Shown: positions 9,265-20,905, counted from the first letter of the stretch. The stretch: 64,000 nucleotides of DNA from Tenodera sinensis (GCA_030765045.1 CM060969.1:49178716-49242715); one strand, 5' to 3'. Numbers and translations are program-made. Notes: generated from the letters alone by a model not told the origin.

Positions 9265-9824
9265 TGTGGCGGGGATTTATTAAAAAAAAGATGGTTAACA
9301 CATATTAGCGTGAATATGGTAGCAAATGGAGCACTGTTTTTGCTAAATGGTGTAAAGTTTGCTGGAGCAGGTGCGATTCCTATCTGCAGGGGATGTGGTT
9401 GCGGAATGGAATGCATAAATCAACGTACTTTTGTTATAAACACATTTATTCGTTCATCTACACTTCTTTTCACAAAGCAATTAGTTAACCACTCTTAAAA
9501 TTGGATAGCGTCCATGCCGGTTAAAAGTTTTTGTAATTCACATTTTCACACGCCATCAACAATTATACGTCTTTACACTTTGAAGTCATAGACGCTAATG
9601 AAAGTAGTTTTTGGCGTGGGTATAACGCAACACCGCCATTCTTTTGTATTCATCCGCGCAACAGTTCTCATTGGTCGAACTCAAACAATTGAGAAGACAT
9701 TGTCTATTTTGAGTATTGAAAAAATTAGGTCCCTTATACATTCAAATTAAAAGAATTAAAAATTTACACACTCTTATAAAAATATTTACATGAACAATTT
9801 TCTATTAGTCAATATTCTGTCTCA
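9265..9824 (-). repeat. 5' LTR of the gag-only retrotransposon
   Basis: 560 bp, apparently identical to 4676-5235. As the 5' LTR on the minus strand it should carry the promoter. I see AT-rich stretches but no TATA box I can place with confidence. Confidence 0.93.
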
Positions 9825-11892
9825 ACGTTATGTCAAGTTTTGGTCAAGTGACTAATTTGAACCAGTCGGCGAGTAATACCATGCAGGGATAAATTGTGCT
9901 TCTCGGTGGAATTATTTGCATTAAAACTCTCTGTTTCTTTTATTTTGCTCCTAAAGTAGATTATCCATGCTTTATTCACCATTTAAAAATGTTTCTTACT
10001 TCACATTTTTATGTCTTTGTTTTTATTTTTGGAAAACATAACCTCTCATTAGAAAAAAAAGCTGTTTTGAGTGTCTGCCATGTCTGCTGAGTAAAAGAAT
10101 AACCAATCAGCATCATATGCACTATGTTAAGTGCATCCTAATAGAACTTCCAGTTTCTTACTTCGTGTTACATCTCACCATGTTAAGTCACATTAAGTTC
10201 ATCATAATCTCAGCATAAGTAGGCAACTCAGTTTGAATATTGTAAAAGATAGATGATGGCTATTCGGGTATAGACACTTTAATGTGTCAGGTTGCATATA
10301 GTGTTCATAACAGGAGCAAATAGGGTGTCCCTCTGACTACTAAACTATTCATTTGTTGAATAATTTTAAACCCATTCAAGATATTACGTCTGAAGCATAT
10401 CTGATTTTGTTGTAAATGTCATGGACTAAAATATACTGGAAATGACCACCAGTTGTGTTCAGACAGGAATGAATTCTGTGCTTCAAGTGAATATAATAAA
10501 TCATTTGTGATACAACTTCACTCATCTGATTTAACAAATAAATTTTAACCGTTTTTTAAATAACTTGCTTTTCCAATAGTTTTATTCATAAATTGATAAA
10601 TGTATCCTATAATAAAGCTGAATTAATTAGAGAATATAAACACATTATCAACATTGCTTTGATTAGTGATTTGAATACAGACTTACGCATAAAAAGTTTG
10701 AGAAATTTAAAATTAGAAAGCTATTAAACATGTATCTACTCTTAAAAATAAGCAATTATACTTTTAAAGAACATGATATAATATCGGTTCCTCAGAATAA
10801 ATACAACATAAAAAATTGCAAAGCTTTTTTTTTTTTAAAAAAAAAAAAGATCTCAAATAATAAACAGTCATCCGCTTATAAATTCAGCAGTTTAGATTGT
10901 GCGATGTTTACATTGGAAGAAACAAATGGAAACCAGAGTATAGGAACATTTTAGAAATATTAAATATAAACATACTGATAAATCAGCTGTGCAGTCTCTC
11001 TTGGTGATTGAATCATGAAATAACTCTAAAACTTAAATTATTAAACTATTTAAATAGACTCACATTGAATGGTATGGGAGAAACTATGTATTTTGAAGAA
11101 TAGAGATTGCTTAGTGAATTTTGAAATACTGCCAATGGATTGTAAGCAAATTTGGTTTACTTCCAGTAGATGGCAATATATTAGTGAAAAATCTAGCACC
11201 TAGCAGAAGTAATCATAATGATATGTAAGCAGAAAGCAACATAGAAGCTGAAGATTTTTAATTGGGTGGTTGCAAAACATGTCCTTTTATATGTACATTT
11301 TAGGAACAAATAAGTGAAATTGTATCTCAAACTGTCATTGTATTATATTTGTGTTGCTTTACTATCAATAGTTCAGCTTGCGTGTGTTCTATGATATATA
11401 TTTTCATGGCAGTAATAGTTCGTTGTTTGATGAGAAGGACTTTTCATTGGATGTTTCCAGAATTTTGGAACAATATTCCATACATTATTGTCTAGTGAGA
11501 TTGAAATTTAGGTTTTTGAAGACTGAAGGTGTGAGCTCACTCTACCTAATTACTTTTTATGGAGTTAACACAGTAGAAAATTTAGCGCAACAATCATGAA
11601 CAATAAATACTGTAAAAGCAAACTTCTCTGGAGAGTTTAGGGATAAATTGAGTATGATTTTTCTTTATTTTTTAGTGCTAAGTTATCACAATTACGAATA
11701 TGACTAGGCATTGAGCCCAGGCTTTTCGCCAGTCACATCCAATTACATAGAATTTATAACTAGTTATTAAAAATACAAAATATCCATCATATTATACCAA
11801 ATCATCTTAATTATTATCTGGCCTTAACCCTAGTTAGCTAGTCAGATCCTACTGAGGTCAAATTTAAATACCCACTACCATCTAACCTAAAT
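9825..11892. other. Intron 1 sequence, nothing recognised
   Basis: AT-rich DNA with homopolymer runs (T then A at about 10825-10849). Short frames such as 10730-10954 and 11378-11599 lack codon bias or known motifs. No repeat family was recognised. Confidence 0.5.
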
Positions 11893-12961
11893 CTAAGTTC
11901 CACATTTTTCTACTGACCATCTCCATTTCCTCCTAACCTTCCATAAAAACTCCCTTGATTTAGGTGTCTGCTTCAGGTCTTCTAAAATTTGTGTATTCCT
12001 AAATAACCATTTCCTACTTATTAAATCTTCTCTCCAAATGTTTGTGCCTTTACAGTGAAAGATAACATGAATTTCATCTTCCTCCTCCCCACAAATTGGG
12101 CACATTCCTGGAATAACTTCTCCTCTCATTCCCCTTAGTTTTGAAACTCCTAATCTGGACCCTTTCTCTTTCATTTTTTGAACAAGCTTACAAGTTTCTA
12201 AAGTAAGAACAAATTAGAAACTAAAAACTTCACTTATCTTAGTAATATTGCAAGTTCTTGGTGCAAAGCTGACTGAAGTTTCGAGTTGACTCCAACATTG
12301 AGAATGAGTTGGAGTCAGCTCGAAACTTTAGTCAGCTTTGCACCAAGAACTTGCAATATTACTAAGATAAGTGAAGTTTTTAGTTTATAATTTGTTCTTA
12401 CTTTAGAATCTTACTTTAGTTATTGTTAATAACTTCAATTTCCTTAATTAATTAAGCTGACAAGTATTTCTCCTTTTCTGAGTCATCTTTAATTTCCCTA
12501 TAGTATGGCACTCTACATTTCTCCTTCATCTGAGCAAATAGAATCTATCCATATCCTCCATTCTCATTTTCATTTCTCTCCAGAAAGCTCTTCCACACAG
12601 TCCAATTTTAACCCATAAATTTCCTAACTCATTTTTAACTGTTCCCTAATTTTCCTCAGCCAGCTATTGGGCATATATTCATATTTTGTTCTTGATATGT
12701 GAGGTATATTTTTACTATGTTATCCTATGGTATCTGGAAACTCTTGTGCTCGAAATAAATATTTCAGTACTCTCTCCATCAGTACTCCTCTCCACCTACC
12801 TTTCCTAACTCTATTAAAGCTGCTTCATTTGCTGTATTATTAGGAACTCCCAAAATTATTTTACAAAAGCTTCTTAATATTAAGTCCATTTTACTCCATC
12901 CCTCATATATTTCCCATATTTCCCCTCCTTGAATCCATTTAGTGATTTCACCACTTGCCAT
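11893..12961 (-). mobile_element. Non-LTR retrotransposon 3' fragment (family C), interrupted
   Basis: Minus-strand remnants of a LINE: 12779-12961 reads FCKIILGVPNNTANEAALIE, and 11893-12174 holds a CPICGEEEDEIHVIFHC zinc-binding motif near the C-terminus, both typical of regions downstream of the RT in insect LINE proteins. The palindromic repeat P2 at about 12190-12415 lies between them. No RT catalytic core is present in the window. The fragment is dead. Confidence 0.65.
12190..12415. repeat. Palindromic repeat P2, copy 1
   Basis: Arms of about 105 bp: CTAAAGTAAGAACAAATTA on the left and its complement on the right, meeting near 12295-12305. The arms match almost perfectly apart from a few substitutions around the centre. 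The right arm carries the hairpin-GAAAC motif (12298-12333). Sequence just right of it (GTTAATAACTTCAATTTCC) is shared with the copy at 42793, so the repeat may extend to about 12460. Confidence 0.88.
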
Positions 12962-12965
12962 GCCT

Positions 12966-14058
12966 TCTCAGAGTACACGTTTTAAATATGATGTGGTTAG
13001 AGCAATTTCCAGACACTGCAGTGCTTTAAAACTTCACATGCATGCACCTCAAATCACTTATGTTTTTTTGTACAAAAAACACAAGATGACATCTCTCAAT
13101 CTTTATGCTTTCTGAGCTTTTCTCACTAAATAATAGTCAGCTCTATGGATATAATCATGTGTTGTAAATTCTCTTGCACAATATTTACCACAATCTTGGT
13201 AATCCAATCCTTGATTACAGATCACCGATAGTTGTATGTGCACTAGCTGAAATTTACGTCTTTACCATATGACGTATGAATTACTAATGTAGAGGGTGTG
13301 GTATTTATTCTTCCGAGTTATAAAGCCATCAACTATTATTTCTCTTTCGTCTTTTATCATAACCTTCTCTGGTGTTAGCCATGGTTCCTTTTGCTAAATA
13401 ACTTCAGATTTGGTAATAATGTTTACAAATATGATCACAATATTCACATAGGAAATTTATATATGTTCAATGTGGATATAAGTTGACAGGGTAGATGTTA
13501 GTGTGAATTTTCTTATCAATTCACTCATGCACACAATTTTTGTCACAACTTGTATAAACTAAGCAGTCCAGTATGGTGAGCTTTTGTGCAGATGTGGTGC
13601 TCAAAGCCATATATATTTGTTATTAGTGTAGCATTGCATAACAGTATTGATGTAGTGTACCTTCTGAAATATACACTACAGTACATTAAAAATCTGGGCT
13701 TTATAGAAGATTTTACTGTTCACAGCAAAGCAAAAATATAAGTATAATATAGTTTTCATGCTATTTCATGTTTATGCTTGTGAGAGTTTTAAGCTAGGCA
13801 TTAAGAATAACAGAACAAGCTTTAGGTGTGGAGAACTGAAATTAGAATTACCTGCTCATAGATGAAGGAACAGCTGCAAATGGATGCGCGATAAAGAGTT
13901 TAAATTTCTGTGTTTGCATTCATCAAGGTTTAATCACGTCTAATGGCAGCTGAATCTGATTCCAGTAGATCCTGGGCTTGTTTACATTTATGTTTGTTCA
14001 ATTAATTAATTTATTCATTGATGGGTGACATATACATTGATACGTTGTTTTGCATCAG
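12966..14058. other. Intron 1 distal part, nothing recognised
   Basis: AT-rich DNA without coding motifs, clear repeats or terminal inverted repeats. A pyrimidine-rich stretch (TACGTTGTTTTGCATCAG) immediately precedes the next exon. Confidence 0.5.
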
Positions 14059-14121
14059 CTACAGGTGAAGGTGTTGGAGCAGGCAAACCATTAGAAAGAT
14101 CTGATTGGCCAAGGCGATCAG
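14059..14121 (+). CDS. ZC3H11A: ZC3H11A-like protein, short 63-bp exon (provisional)
   Basis: The sequence between TTTGCATCAG and the donor CAG/GTATGC is 63 nt and keeps the phase-1 frame (1 in, 1 out). It encodes GEGVGAGKPLERSDWPRRS. The splice sites are good and the frame joins both neighbours without a stop. I recognise no family motif in these 21 residues, and vertebrate ZC3H11A differs here, so the exon rests on splice signals and phase alone. A downstream acceptor CTACAG (cutting at 14065) would also keep the frame. Confidence 0.55.
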
Positions 14122-14925
14122 GTATGCTACTTTAATGCTGCATTTTAAAATACTTCTGATTTTATTTAAGGAAAAGATGAAACTCGTAAGGAATTATCTT
14201 AGAGAATAGAAATTGTTACTCAAAAGGGAACCTCAAGAGCACTTGAGTAAGCAAACAATAATAGTTGGAATAATTTGAATTAGTACCATTTGTCGGTAAT
14301 CACCTCACTTTAAAGTTCAACCAGTATATTGATGTAAATGAAAATACAGAATTATGGTGTTTAACTTCATGCCATATATTTTTACACTATCTACTACGGG
14401 TGCCTTAGAAGATGCCTAGAAGTATATGTAATTTGATCATGTGGGTATAGTTGTGGACAGAATAAAAATAACTAGTGACTTCATTAACATAACTAAAAAG
14501 GACTTGATCAAGAATCAAGGAAAAACAACTTCCTAAAAGTATTAAAACCAGAAAGTTGAAGAGACAGTGAAATACAGGCCACAGGAGTTCAATGTATGTT
14601 GCCTTCTGTTTGTTAACCTGCAGCTGTTTCTGGACATTTCTGTAAAAAAGCAGCGCCTGTTTGGTTTTAGCAGGCATTTGGTAAGTTAAGAGATTTGGGA
14701 AAAAATCAAGTGAAGTTAAGCTAATTGTTGATATTTAAATGAAGAACTTGGAGGTATTTACAAGTATATCAACATCATGAGGACCACTCTTGAAAGTTTC
14801 TTATAGAGAGGGATTTTTATTGGTCTTTGCAATCTACCACTTAATGATTTTCAGAATTTAAAAGAGGAAGGTAATTGAAGATGAAACTTTGGATGGCCTG
14901 CAACATCAGCAGTAAAAATTATTGC
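14122..14925. other. Start of intron 2, nothing recognised
   Basis: No coding or repeat motif recognised. The minus frame 14405-14677 is hydrophobic but shows no family resemblance. Confidence 0.45.
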
Positions 14926-14929
14926 AAAA

Positions 14930-16330
14930 CTAGCTGTACCCTGCCACGCTTTGCTGTGGCACATTATGGTTGCATGGATGAGAAATGAGGAACAAAACAA
15001 AGCATACATTTCAGAAAAGTTTAATTTTGCAATACTTGTGGGTATACAATATTTTTTGTTTTTTCTTTGTTTACGTGGATATAAAGGCTATCTGGTTTGC
15101 CGACACGGAAACACGCAACATACAATTGTCCATGTGAGAAGCAATACGCACCTAAATATAAACCACACAATTCCAAAGATTGACCTTGAGCTTTATTGAT
15201 TGTGATTGCAAATGCCAATCGAATTGGGAATTGTAACCTTTTAAATTTAAATGGTGTATCTGTCAGGATCATGGTAATTCGAGGAACGAGGTCTTCTTCG
15301 CTTTTGAAAGGCCTAGTTAATATTGTTGCTTCCACTGTGTTGTTCATCAGTTTCTTAACTGTGAGCCTCGTGACGTTACAGAGTTTTGGCTTATTAACAT
15401 TACGCAACATGATAATTGGCACACCTATTTTCAATTTTAATGTTTGTGGTGGCATTCCTGGTAGATCAAGAGAGTTCAAAAACACTGATTGGTAATTAAC
15501 TACTTCATCTGCTTCCACAACGGTGTCTATCGATTTATATGTAATTTCCTCACTTTGAATGCTGGACTGTATAACATTACTAAGTTGATAGATATCTTTA
15601 TTCTTCACGGCAAGGACAGCTCGTTCACTGATCCAGTCATGGTTCCTATAATTAATTGGAATATTAGGAAATACTTCTTCGATAAGTTCTTCTTCCAACA
15701 TTACTAAATTACAAAAATTATTAGGAAATGATATTCGTCTTGTCTCATCTATTGGCAGCTGTCCGTTTCAAACGTGTAGTAACTGTCGTGAGAATACCTC
15801 AGCTGATTTATTGTTTTGAAGTTGGACACACATTCGTAATCAGCTGTAATGTATGTACGTGTCGCCACAATGTTGAATATTTTATGCAAGCATTTATTTC
15901 GTCTGCTGGTGTCGATCAAGAAATTACAGGCAATGTTTGTCTAAAATCTCCTGCGAGCAATATCAATGCACTCCCAAATGGATGAACGTTTCCACGCAAA
16001 TCTTGCAACGATCTATCCATAGCTTCAAGCAATTTTTTTATGTACCATCGTGCATTCATCCCAAAGAATGGCTTTACATTTTTGTAATACTTTTCCCATA
16101 CCAGACACTTTGGAAATATTGCACATGGGAGTCACGATGGTTTCTATATTCAATGGCAACTTCAGAGCTGAATGAGCAGTCCTCCTACCTGGTAACAATG
16201 TCGCAGCTATTCCAGACGAAGCGAGAGCCAAGGCTCTGTCATTCTTTGATCGAACCGTTGCCAGAATCAATCTGCTTCCTGGTGCATCAGGTATGTAACT
16301 GATGCAAGAAATAGATAAAAACAACCTTTG
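14930..16330 (-). mobile_element. Helitron fossil with canonical 3' end
   Basis: The helicase-encoding remnant reads on the minus strand and ends at a textbook Helitron terminus: the minus strand has GCCACAGCAAAGCGTGGC (14943-14960, 5-bp stem), then 9 bases, then CTAG at 14930-14933 followed by T. The 5' end and Rep domain are not seen; similarity stops near 16330, so the element is 5'-truncated. Confidence 0.85.
15021..16310 (-). pseudogene. Helitron PIF1-like helicase, inactivated
   Basis: Minus-strand blocks match the C-terminal PIF1 helicase of Helitrons: LASSGIAATLLPG, RTAHSALKLPL, KAILWDECTM, then (15700-16020) LLAGDFRQTLPVI, and in 15021-15701 PFKFKRLQFPIRLAFAITIN, KAQGQSL. The Walker A motif (GGTGKT) is missing: the frame reads PDAPGSRLILATVRS, so the nucleotide-binding loop has been deleted. 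A frame break near 15,700-16,025 separates the two long frames. In active Helitrons this enzyme unwinds donor DNA during rolling-circle transposition. Confidence 0.85.
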
Positions 16331-16439
16331 AAGCGGATTGTATATAGTGTCAAAATTTGAGCTAAATCGATGCAGAACTTTTTGAGTTTTTGAAGCATAC
16401 ACAAACCAACATAACATTTTTATATATTACTATGAAAAA

Positions 16440-16735
16440 TCCAAAAATAAAAGATGGCACTACCAAACATTCAAACAGTAATTCCTGAGTATCCTTGAAA
16501 AATGCCAGTTGCAACCTTCAGGTTGATTACAGGAGAAGATTGGCAAAACATTTGAACAGAATTGGGATATATTCTTCATCACCCTGTCCTCTATGTGAAC
16601 TGCAAGAAGTTATGGACCAAGACCACCTTAAAATATGCCCAGCCACTTCTAGCGCTCTATCCATCAGTGAAAAATATTAGAGAGCAAGAGGATTAATGAC
16701 TTCATTGCCACAAATCCGACCTTAGCCAAAAACTG
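16440..16735 (+). pseudogene. C-terminal fragment of a LINE polyprotein (RNase H type)
   Basis: The plus frame reads RRRLAKHLNRIGIYSSSPC, then a CPLCELQEVMDQDHLKIC zinc-binding motif and RARGLMTSLP after a stop (TAG where Trp is expected, 16678-16680). This is the end of an RNase-H-bearing LINE related to, but distinct from, family A, in the opposite orientation. It abuts the mariner at 16784. Confidence 0.7.
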
Positions 16736-16802
16736 TATTTAGTTTGAAATTCTGTGGTATCAAACTAAATATATATATATATACAAGGGGCATCTCAAAA
16801 GT

Positions 16803-17219
16803 TGTTGTTGTTGTTGTTTTCTAGTGCCTTGCATCTGGCAATGAAGCCATTAGCATTCGTGCTTTCCAATACTTTTGAACTGTAGTTTCTTCTGATCTTA
16901 ATGCTTCACAGGTCTTCAAGTGGTCTTCGTTCATTTCTGCTGGATCGTTACACAGGACACATATTGGTGAGGCTAAGATACCTATTCTGTAGAGATGACT
17001 TGCCAAACAGTCATGATTTGTCAATAGTCGGAAGGCTGCAACAGCTGTTTTCCTTGGTCTCTGGGGGATTATATCTGGATTGGAAAGTAGTGTAATCCAT
17101 TTTTTATCTTTGGCATTTGTTTCTATTTCTTGTAGATATGAATGACAAAAATTTTTTATGATCAAGCGTTTTATTGAGGAATATGAGAAATTGAATTTAG
17201 AATTTTGTTTTATTGTTGT
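16803..17219 (-). mobile_element. 5'-truncated LINE family A copy inside the mariner
   Basis: Close to 25104-25525: it encodes only the last 130 codons (RLIIKNFCHSYLQEIE ... HLKTCEALR ... ASLPDARH) and ends on the minus strand with a (CAA)n tail (16803-16820). It is flanked by a perfect 13-bp duplication GCATCTCAAAAGT (16790-16802 and 17220-17232), which lies in the mariner's end. The insertion therefore postdates the mariner. Confidence 0.92.
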
Positions 17220-17399
17220 GCATCTCAAAAGTAAGTTGCACTATTTTTTAAAAAAGTAACAAAACGTTTAAATATTTTAAAAAGGGTATATTTTGAAAGC
17301 TACATTCAATACCTATTTTTCCATGTAATTTCCTTGAATCTCAATACATTTTTGATACCATGGTAACAGTTTTTTTAACACAATGTCGAACCACTCCCG

Positions 17400-18372
17400 C
17401 CAAACTGGATAGCCATCTTTACACTTCTTGTTTCAGTTCGTCATTTACGAAGTGCGTTCCCCCAAGATGTTGCTGCAGCTCTGGAAAAAGATGGTAATCA
17501 ATCAGTGAAAGGTCAGGTGAATAAGATGGATGATCGAAACTGCTCAAACAGGGCTTGAGTTTCATGAGCAGTGTACAGGCGAGCGTTATAGTGGAACAGA
17601 AAAACTGTTCTTGTCAACTTTCCCCTACTTTTGTTTTGTATGGCTCTTCTGGGTTTTCTCAGCACCTCACAATAGCAAGCAGCTGTCATCGTGGTTCCAC
17701 AGGGCAAGTAATCAATTAATAGTACTCCCTTCGAATCCCAGAATATTGTTGCCATGACCTTGCCAGTCGATGCAACAAGTTTTGCCTTTTTTGGTGTTGC
17801 CTCATCCTTTTATTTCCACACCATACTCTGTCTTTTGGATGCGGGTGTCCTGTGATGGATCCATGTTTCGTCCCCGGTCACTATTCTGTCAAATAAACCA
17901 TCTCCCTCATCCTCAAAAAATTGCAAAAATTGCAATGCGGTGTCAACTCACTGCTCCTTGTGTTGTTCTGAAAGCATGTGAGGAACCCATCTTGCACACA
18001 CTTTCGATAGACACAGATCCTCAGAAATAGTCCTGTGAAGTGATGCATGGGTTATTTCAATATAAGGAGGAACTTCAAACAAAACTGCATCAAGTGTAAG
18101 GTGCCGATCAGTGTCCATGACTTCACGAACCTCGTCAACAATATCTGGAGCATGGGAAGTTGAGGGTCAGTCGCTTCATTGCTCATCGTGTAATGTTCTC
18201 CCTTCAATGAACGATTGGTGCCGCCGAGAAACCATTTGTCCTCTCATTACATCTTTTCCACAAACACTGCAAACTCGCGATGAATTTCAGTTACACATTT
18301 ATTTTTTTCCTTCAAAAAACGGATTACAACGGGAACCTTGTAATCGGTGGTAGGAACGAGTGGAGTCTCCAT
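17400..18372 (-). pseudogene. mariner transposase, inactivated
   Basis: The minus-strand frame starts near 18372 (METPLVP) and carries an HTH-like N-terminus, then SKVCARWVPHMLSEQHK, IVTGDETWIHH (first catalytic Asp), ATIFWDSKGVLLIDYLP (second catalytic Asp), and LFHYNARLYTAHET. In mariner transposases the last motif reads HDNAxxH; here the third catalytic Asp position is Tyr. Several stops interrupt the frame. Confidence 0.85.
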
Positions 18373-18537
18373 TGTTACTGCTGTGTTAATGTCCAACCAG
18401 TAAACCTAGGTGCCTAGGAATTTTACCTGCTATTACACCCATACCTATATTCCGTGGGACTTTTAGACTTTTCCCTCTTACCGCACGAATTTAAAAGAGC
18501 TTTACTTACTTTTGTGATGCCCCTGGTGTATATATTT

Positions 18538-18555
18538 TTTTTGGGGGGGGGGGGG
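18538..18555. repeat. Poly-G run
   Basis: About 14 consecutive G after TTTTTTTT, just outside the mariner right end. Confidence 0.85.
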
Positions 18556-18869
18556 GAAGAGGCCTAAATGGTTGTTACTAATTAGATACTGTGCTCATTA
18601 TTAGATCAGCCTGAAGAAGATGGCTATGTTTACATCACCCTATAAAAGTTTTCTCCTACTGTCCCTTTCTAAGTTAAAAGGCCAGCTAACACAAATCATT
18701 AGTTAATGTAAAGCTATAAAATTTACAAGAAAATGCACATAACAAAATATATTTCTTTAAATGTCTTTCACCAAGTATTCTTTTTCTCAATGTGATGTCT
18801 TTTCATTAACATGGACCTTCGGTATCTGCATTACTGTACTTTCTGATATCTATTGTTTCTTTGGTTATG

Positions 18870-19440
18870 TCAACCTTTGTTCTGCTGAGTGTTTTGATTT
18901 TGGCAATAACCTTTATTCAACCCTCTTTCAACATTTGTATCGTTCATAAATGTGTATTTTCCTGCATACTTATGGGAATGGTTACATCTGTTATAGTCGC
19001 AAAATTTGTGCCTTAAATTGCTGTTGTGGTTTAAGTGTGGCCTGAAACCTTTGTGACTACTTGAATCTTGTGACCTCTTTCTACATAAATTATGGTTTTC
19101 GTGTGTTAGAGCATAGTAGCAATTTTGTTGATTTACCGCTAACCTCACTTCTGTTATCGCTTAACATAACTTCATTTTTGACTCCACACACAAATCAATT
19201 CCTTGGGACGTGTTGAAGTTCCGGTCCTGGAGATGAGGTCCTCAAATTTGGCTGTCTTCGGGATGAGATCCAGTCCAGATGTCCTTGCTATGTCTCCACA
19301 AATGACAATCTGTATCTCGCCCTTTTTATTTGGAAATTTTTTGTCTTCTTTTTATCCACTTTTTTGTGCCCCATGATTGGGTAGCCAAATGTAGCGGTTT
19401 TTATTGAGAAGCCCATTTTAGTAATGAGTCTTATCTTCAG
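18870..19440 (-). mobile_element. Possible LTR-retrotransposon remnant (PBS and LTR edge)
   Basis: The minus strand at 19390-19370 reads ...CGCTACA, then TTTGGCTACCCAATCATGGG, resembling an LTR end followed by a primer-binding site. The + strand TGTAGCGGTTTTTATT at 19390 resembles the TGTGGCGGGGATTTATT edge of the 560-bp LTR. Downstream (minus, 18870-19148) is a His/Asn/Arg-rich frame similar in composition to the gag C-terminus. No second LTR was found. Weak evidence. Confidence 0.4.
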
Positions 19441-19549
19441 GATGTTCATGGGTCAAGCAGATAAATAATTATTATATTTCCAATAAATATTCAATTTTCT
19501 GCTAATTAATTTTATTGTGATGATCTACTCCCATAATGGCACTGCTTAC

Positions 19550-20690
19550 TGAAAACCATCCAATAATCCATGAGATTAATAAATAAGCTGTAACTCTATA
19601 TGAAAAATTAATAAGACTATATCAGACAATTATTGGCAAAAATATCAAAACAAAGATAGAAACCTTAAAACTCAACAGGGCTTCATACAGAAAGCGAATA
19701 AATTACAAGACTAGTGTACTCCAAATCAAAAGCCTGAGCAACTCCTCATACCAGTTTCACCATTAAACGATATAGATATTAACTATTACTTAAACTTGAT
19801 GGAACATGCACTTAAAAGTAACAGGATTTCCTCCGGATTAAAACAAATTTCTCTGGAAACAATCCACAGTTTGTATCCTGAAGCATTATGGCTACATATC
19901 TACACTGATGGTTCCAAATTGGATAATGAAGATGGAGCAAGAGCTGGAATATACTCAAAATTATTCAGCTATTATATAGCTGTGGGAAAAAAGTCAACTC
20001 ATTTTGATGGAGAAATCTAGGCTATACAGGCAGCACTAACACATTTTATATACAGAATAACTTATTTGTATAATGCTGTTATTTTAAGTGATTCAACAAC
20101 AGTTATTCAAGCTATTGCATTGAATAATTCTCCCTCTTCCTCTAATGTGTTAGGAATAAAAAAATGATAAAAATATTAATAAAACAAAACAAAAATATCC
20201 AGCTCCAATGGATACCTTCTCATTGTGAGATATATAGGAATGAAGTTGCAGATCTTCTTGCCAAAAAAGAAACCAAAATCTTGCAAAATCCAAGTCAAAC
20301 CTTATTACTGTACCACTCAGCAAAAATTGCAATTAAAAGAAACTTACAAAAAGAAATGAAGCAGCATTATAAAACTCAAAATATTGTTAAATCTTGGGCA
20401 GCATTACTGCAGAACAAAAAGTTAATACCTAATTATCCAAGACATACGGCTGTTTACTGACAGGACCTTTTGGCTGCACACCTTCCTAAAATTGGTATCG
20501 TCAACTTCCCAAATTGTGTATTGTGTCAGGACATGAACTCCATAATGAACAAAAGTCATCTTTCCCATTGCATGGCTCTCAAGATCACTAACGGAACTAT
20601 ACTGGAAAGCAAGAAAGAAAATGGAATATATCCAAGCAACAGGGCATACTACTACTACTACTATGTTGTGATGAACTTGTAACAACATAA
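19550..20690 (+). mobile_element. LINE 3' fragment with RNase H (family A relative)
   Basis: Plus-strand remnant: LWLHIYTDGSKLDNED (RNase H Asp), FDGEI followed by a stop and AIQAAL (Glu), AVILSDST (Asp), QWIPSHCEI, NEVADLLAKKE (last Asp), then HLPKIGIVNFPNCVLC and HLSHC near the end. The frame breaks at about 20020, 20160 and 20458. The 3' end carries a short (TAC)n tail near 20650. The arrangement is that of family A, but the sequence is diverged. Confidence 0.8.
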
Positions 20691-20696
20691 ATGATT

Positions 20697-20905
20697 GATT
20701 TAGAAGTATATGAATCGACTTATAGTTTCACTTACATTTATTTTTGTCTGGATGCATTTCAAAGACTGGCATCTTCATTCTCAACAGTTGCTTGACTGGC
20801 AGTTAAGAATGAAGACACTGGTATTCGGAACATGTCCACACAAAAATAAATGTAAGTAAAGCTGCAAGTGTCTATAAGTCGACTCATATACTTCTAAAAC
20901 ATTTG
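20697..20905. repeat. Palindromic repeat P3
   Basis: Inverted arms of about 90 bp: TTAGAAGTATATGAATCGAC ... on the left, ending in its complement GTCGACTCATATACTTCTAA near 20899. Inner arms differ enough to show age. Both arms contain the hairpin motif TTGAGAAT/TTAAGAAT (20777-20784 minus; 20803-20810 plus). It follows directly after the LINE fragment. Confidence 0.85.

Larger units (their letters stand above)
4676..9824 (-). mobile_element. Recent gag-only LTR retrotransposon, 5.15 kb
   Basis: Two 560-bp direct repeats (4676-5235 and 9265-9824), both TG...CA, bracket a 4.0-kb interior. Reading base by base I found no difference between them, so the insertion is recent. On the minus strand the order is LTR, primer-binding site, gag-like ORF, about 1.65 kb of AT-rich repeat-containing DNA, polypurine tract, LTR. 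No reverse transcriptase, protease, integrase or RNase H motif is present, so it must be mobilised in trans. Flanks are CACTT on the left and ACGTT on the right: no clear target duplication. It lies in intron 1 of the ZC3H11A-like gene, antisense to it. Confidence 0.9.
16784..18526 (-). mobile_element. mariner element carrying a nested LINE
   Basis: The left end is CAAGGGGCATCTCAAAAGT after TA (16782-16783). The right end complement is CCAGGGGCATCACAAAAGT with TATA just outside. Without the 417-bp LINE insertion and its 13-bp duplication, the element is about 1.31 kb, the usual mariner length. Transposase remains are on the minus strand. Confidence 0.88.

Noticed and set aside
4676..9824. A 5-bp target duplication for the LTR element
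   Set aside because: The flanks CACTT and ACGTT do not match. Recombination between elements or later change at the site is possible.
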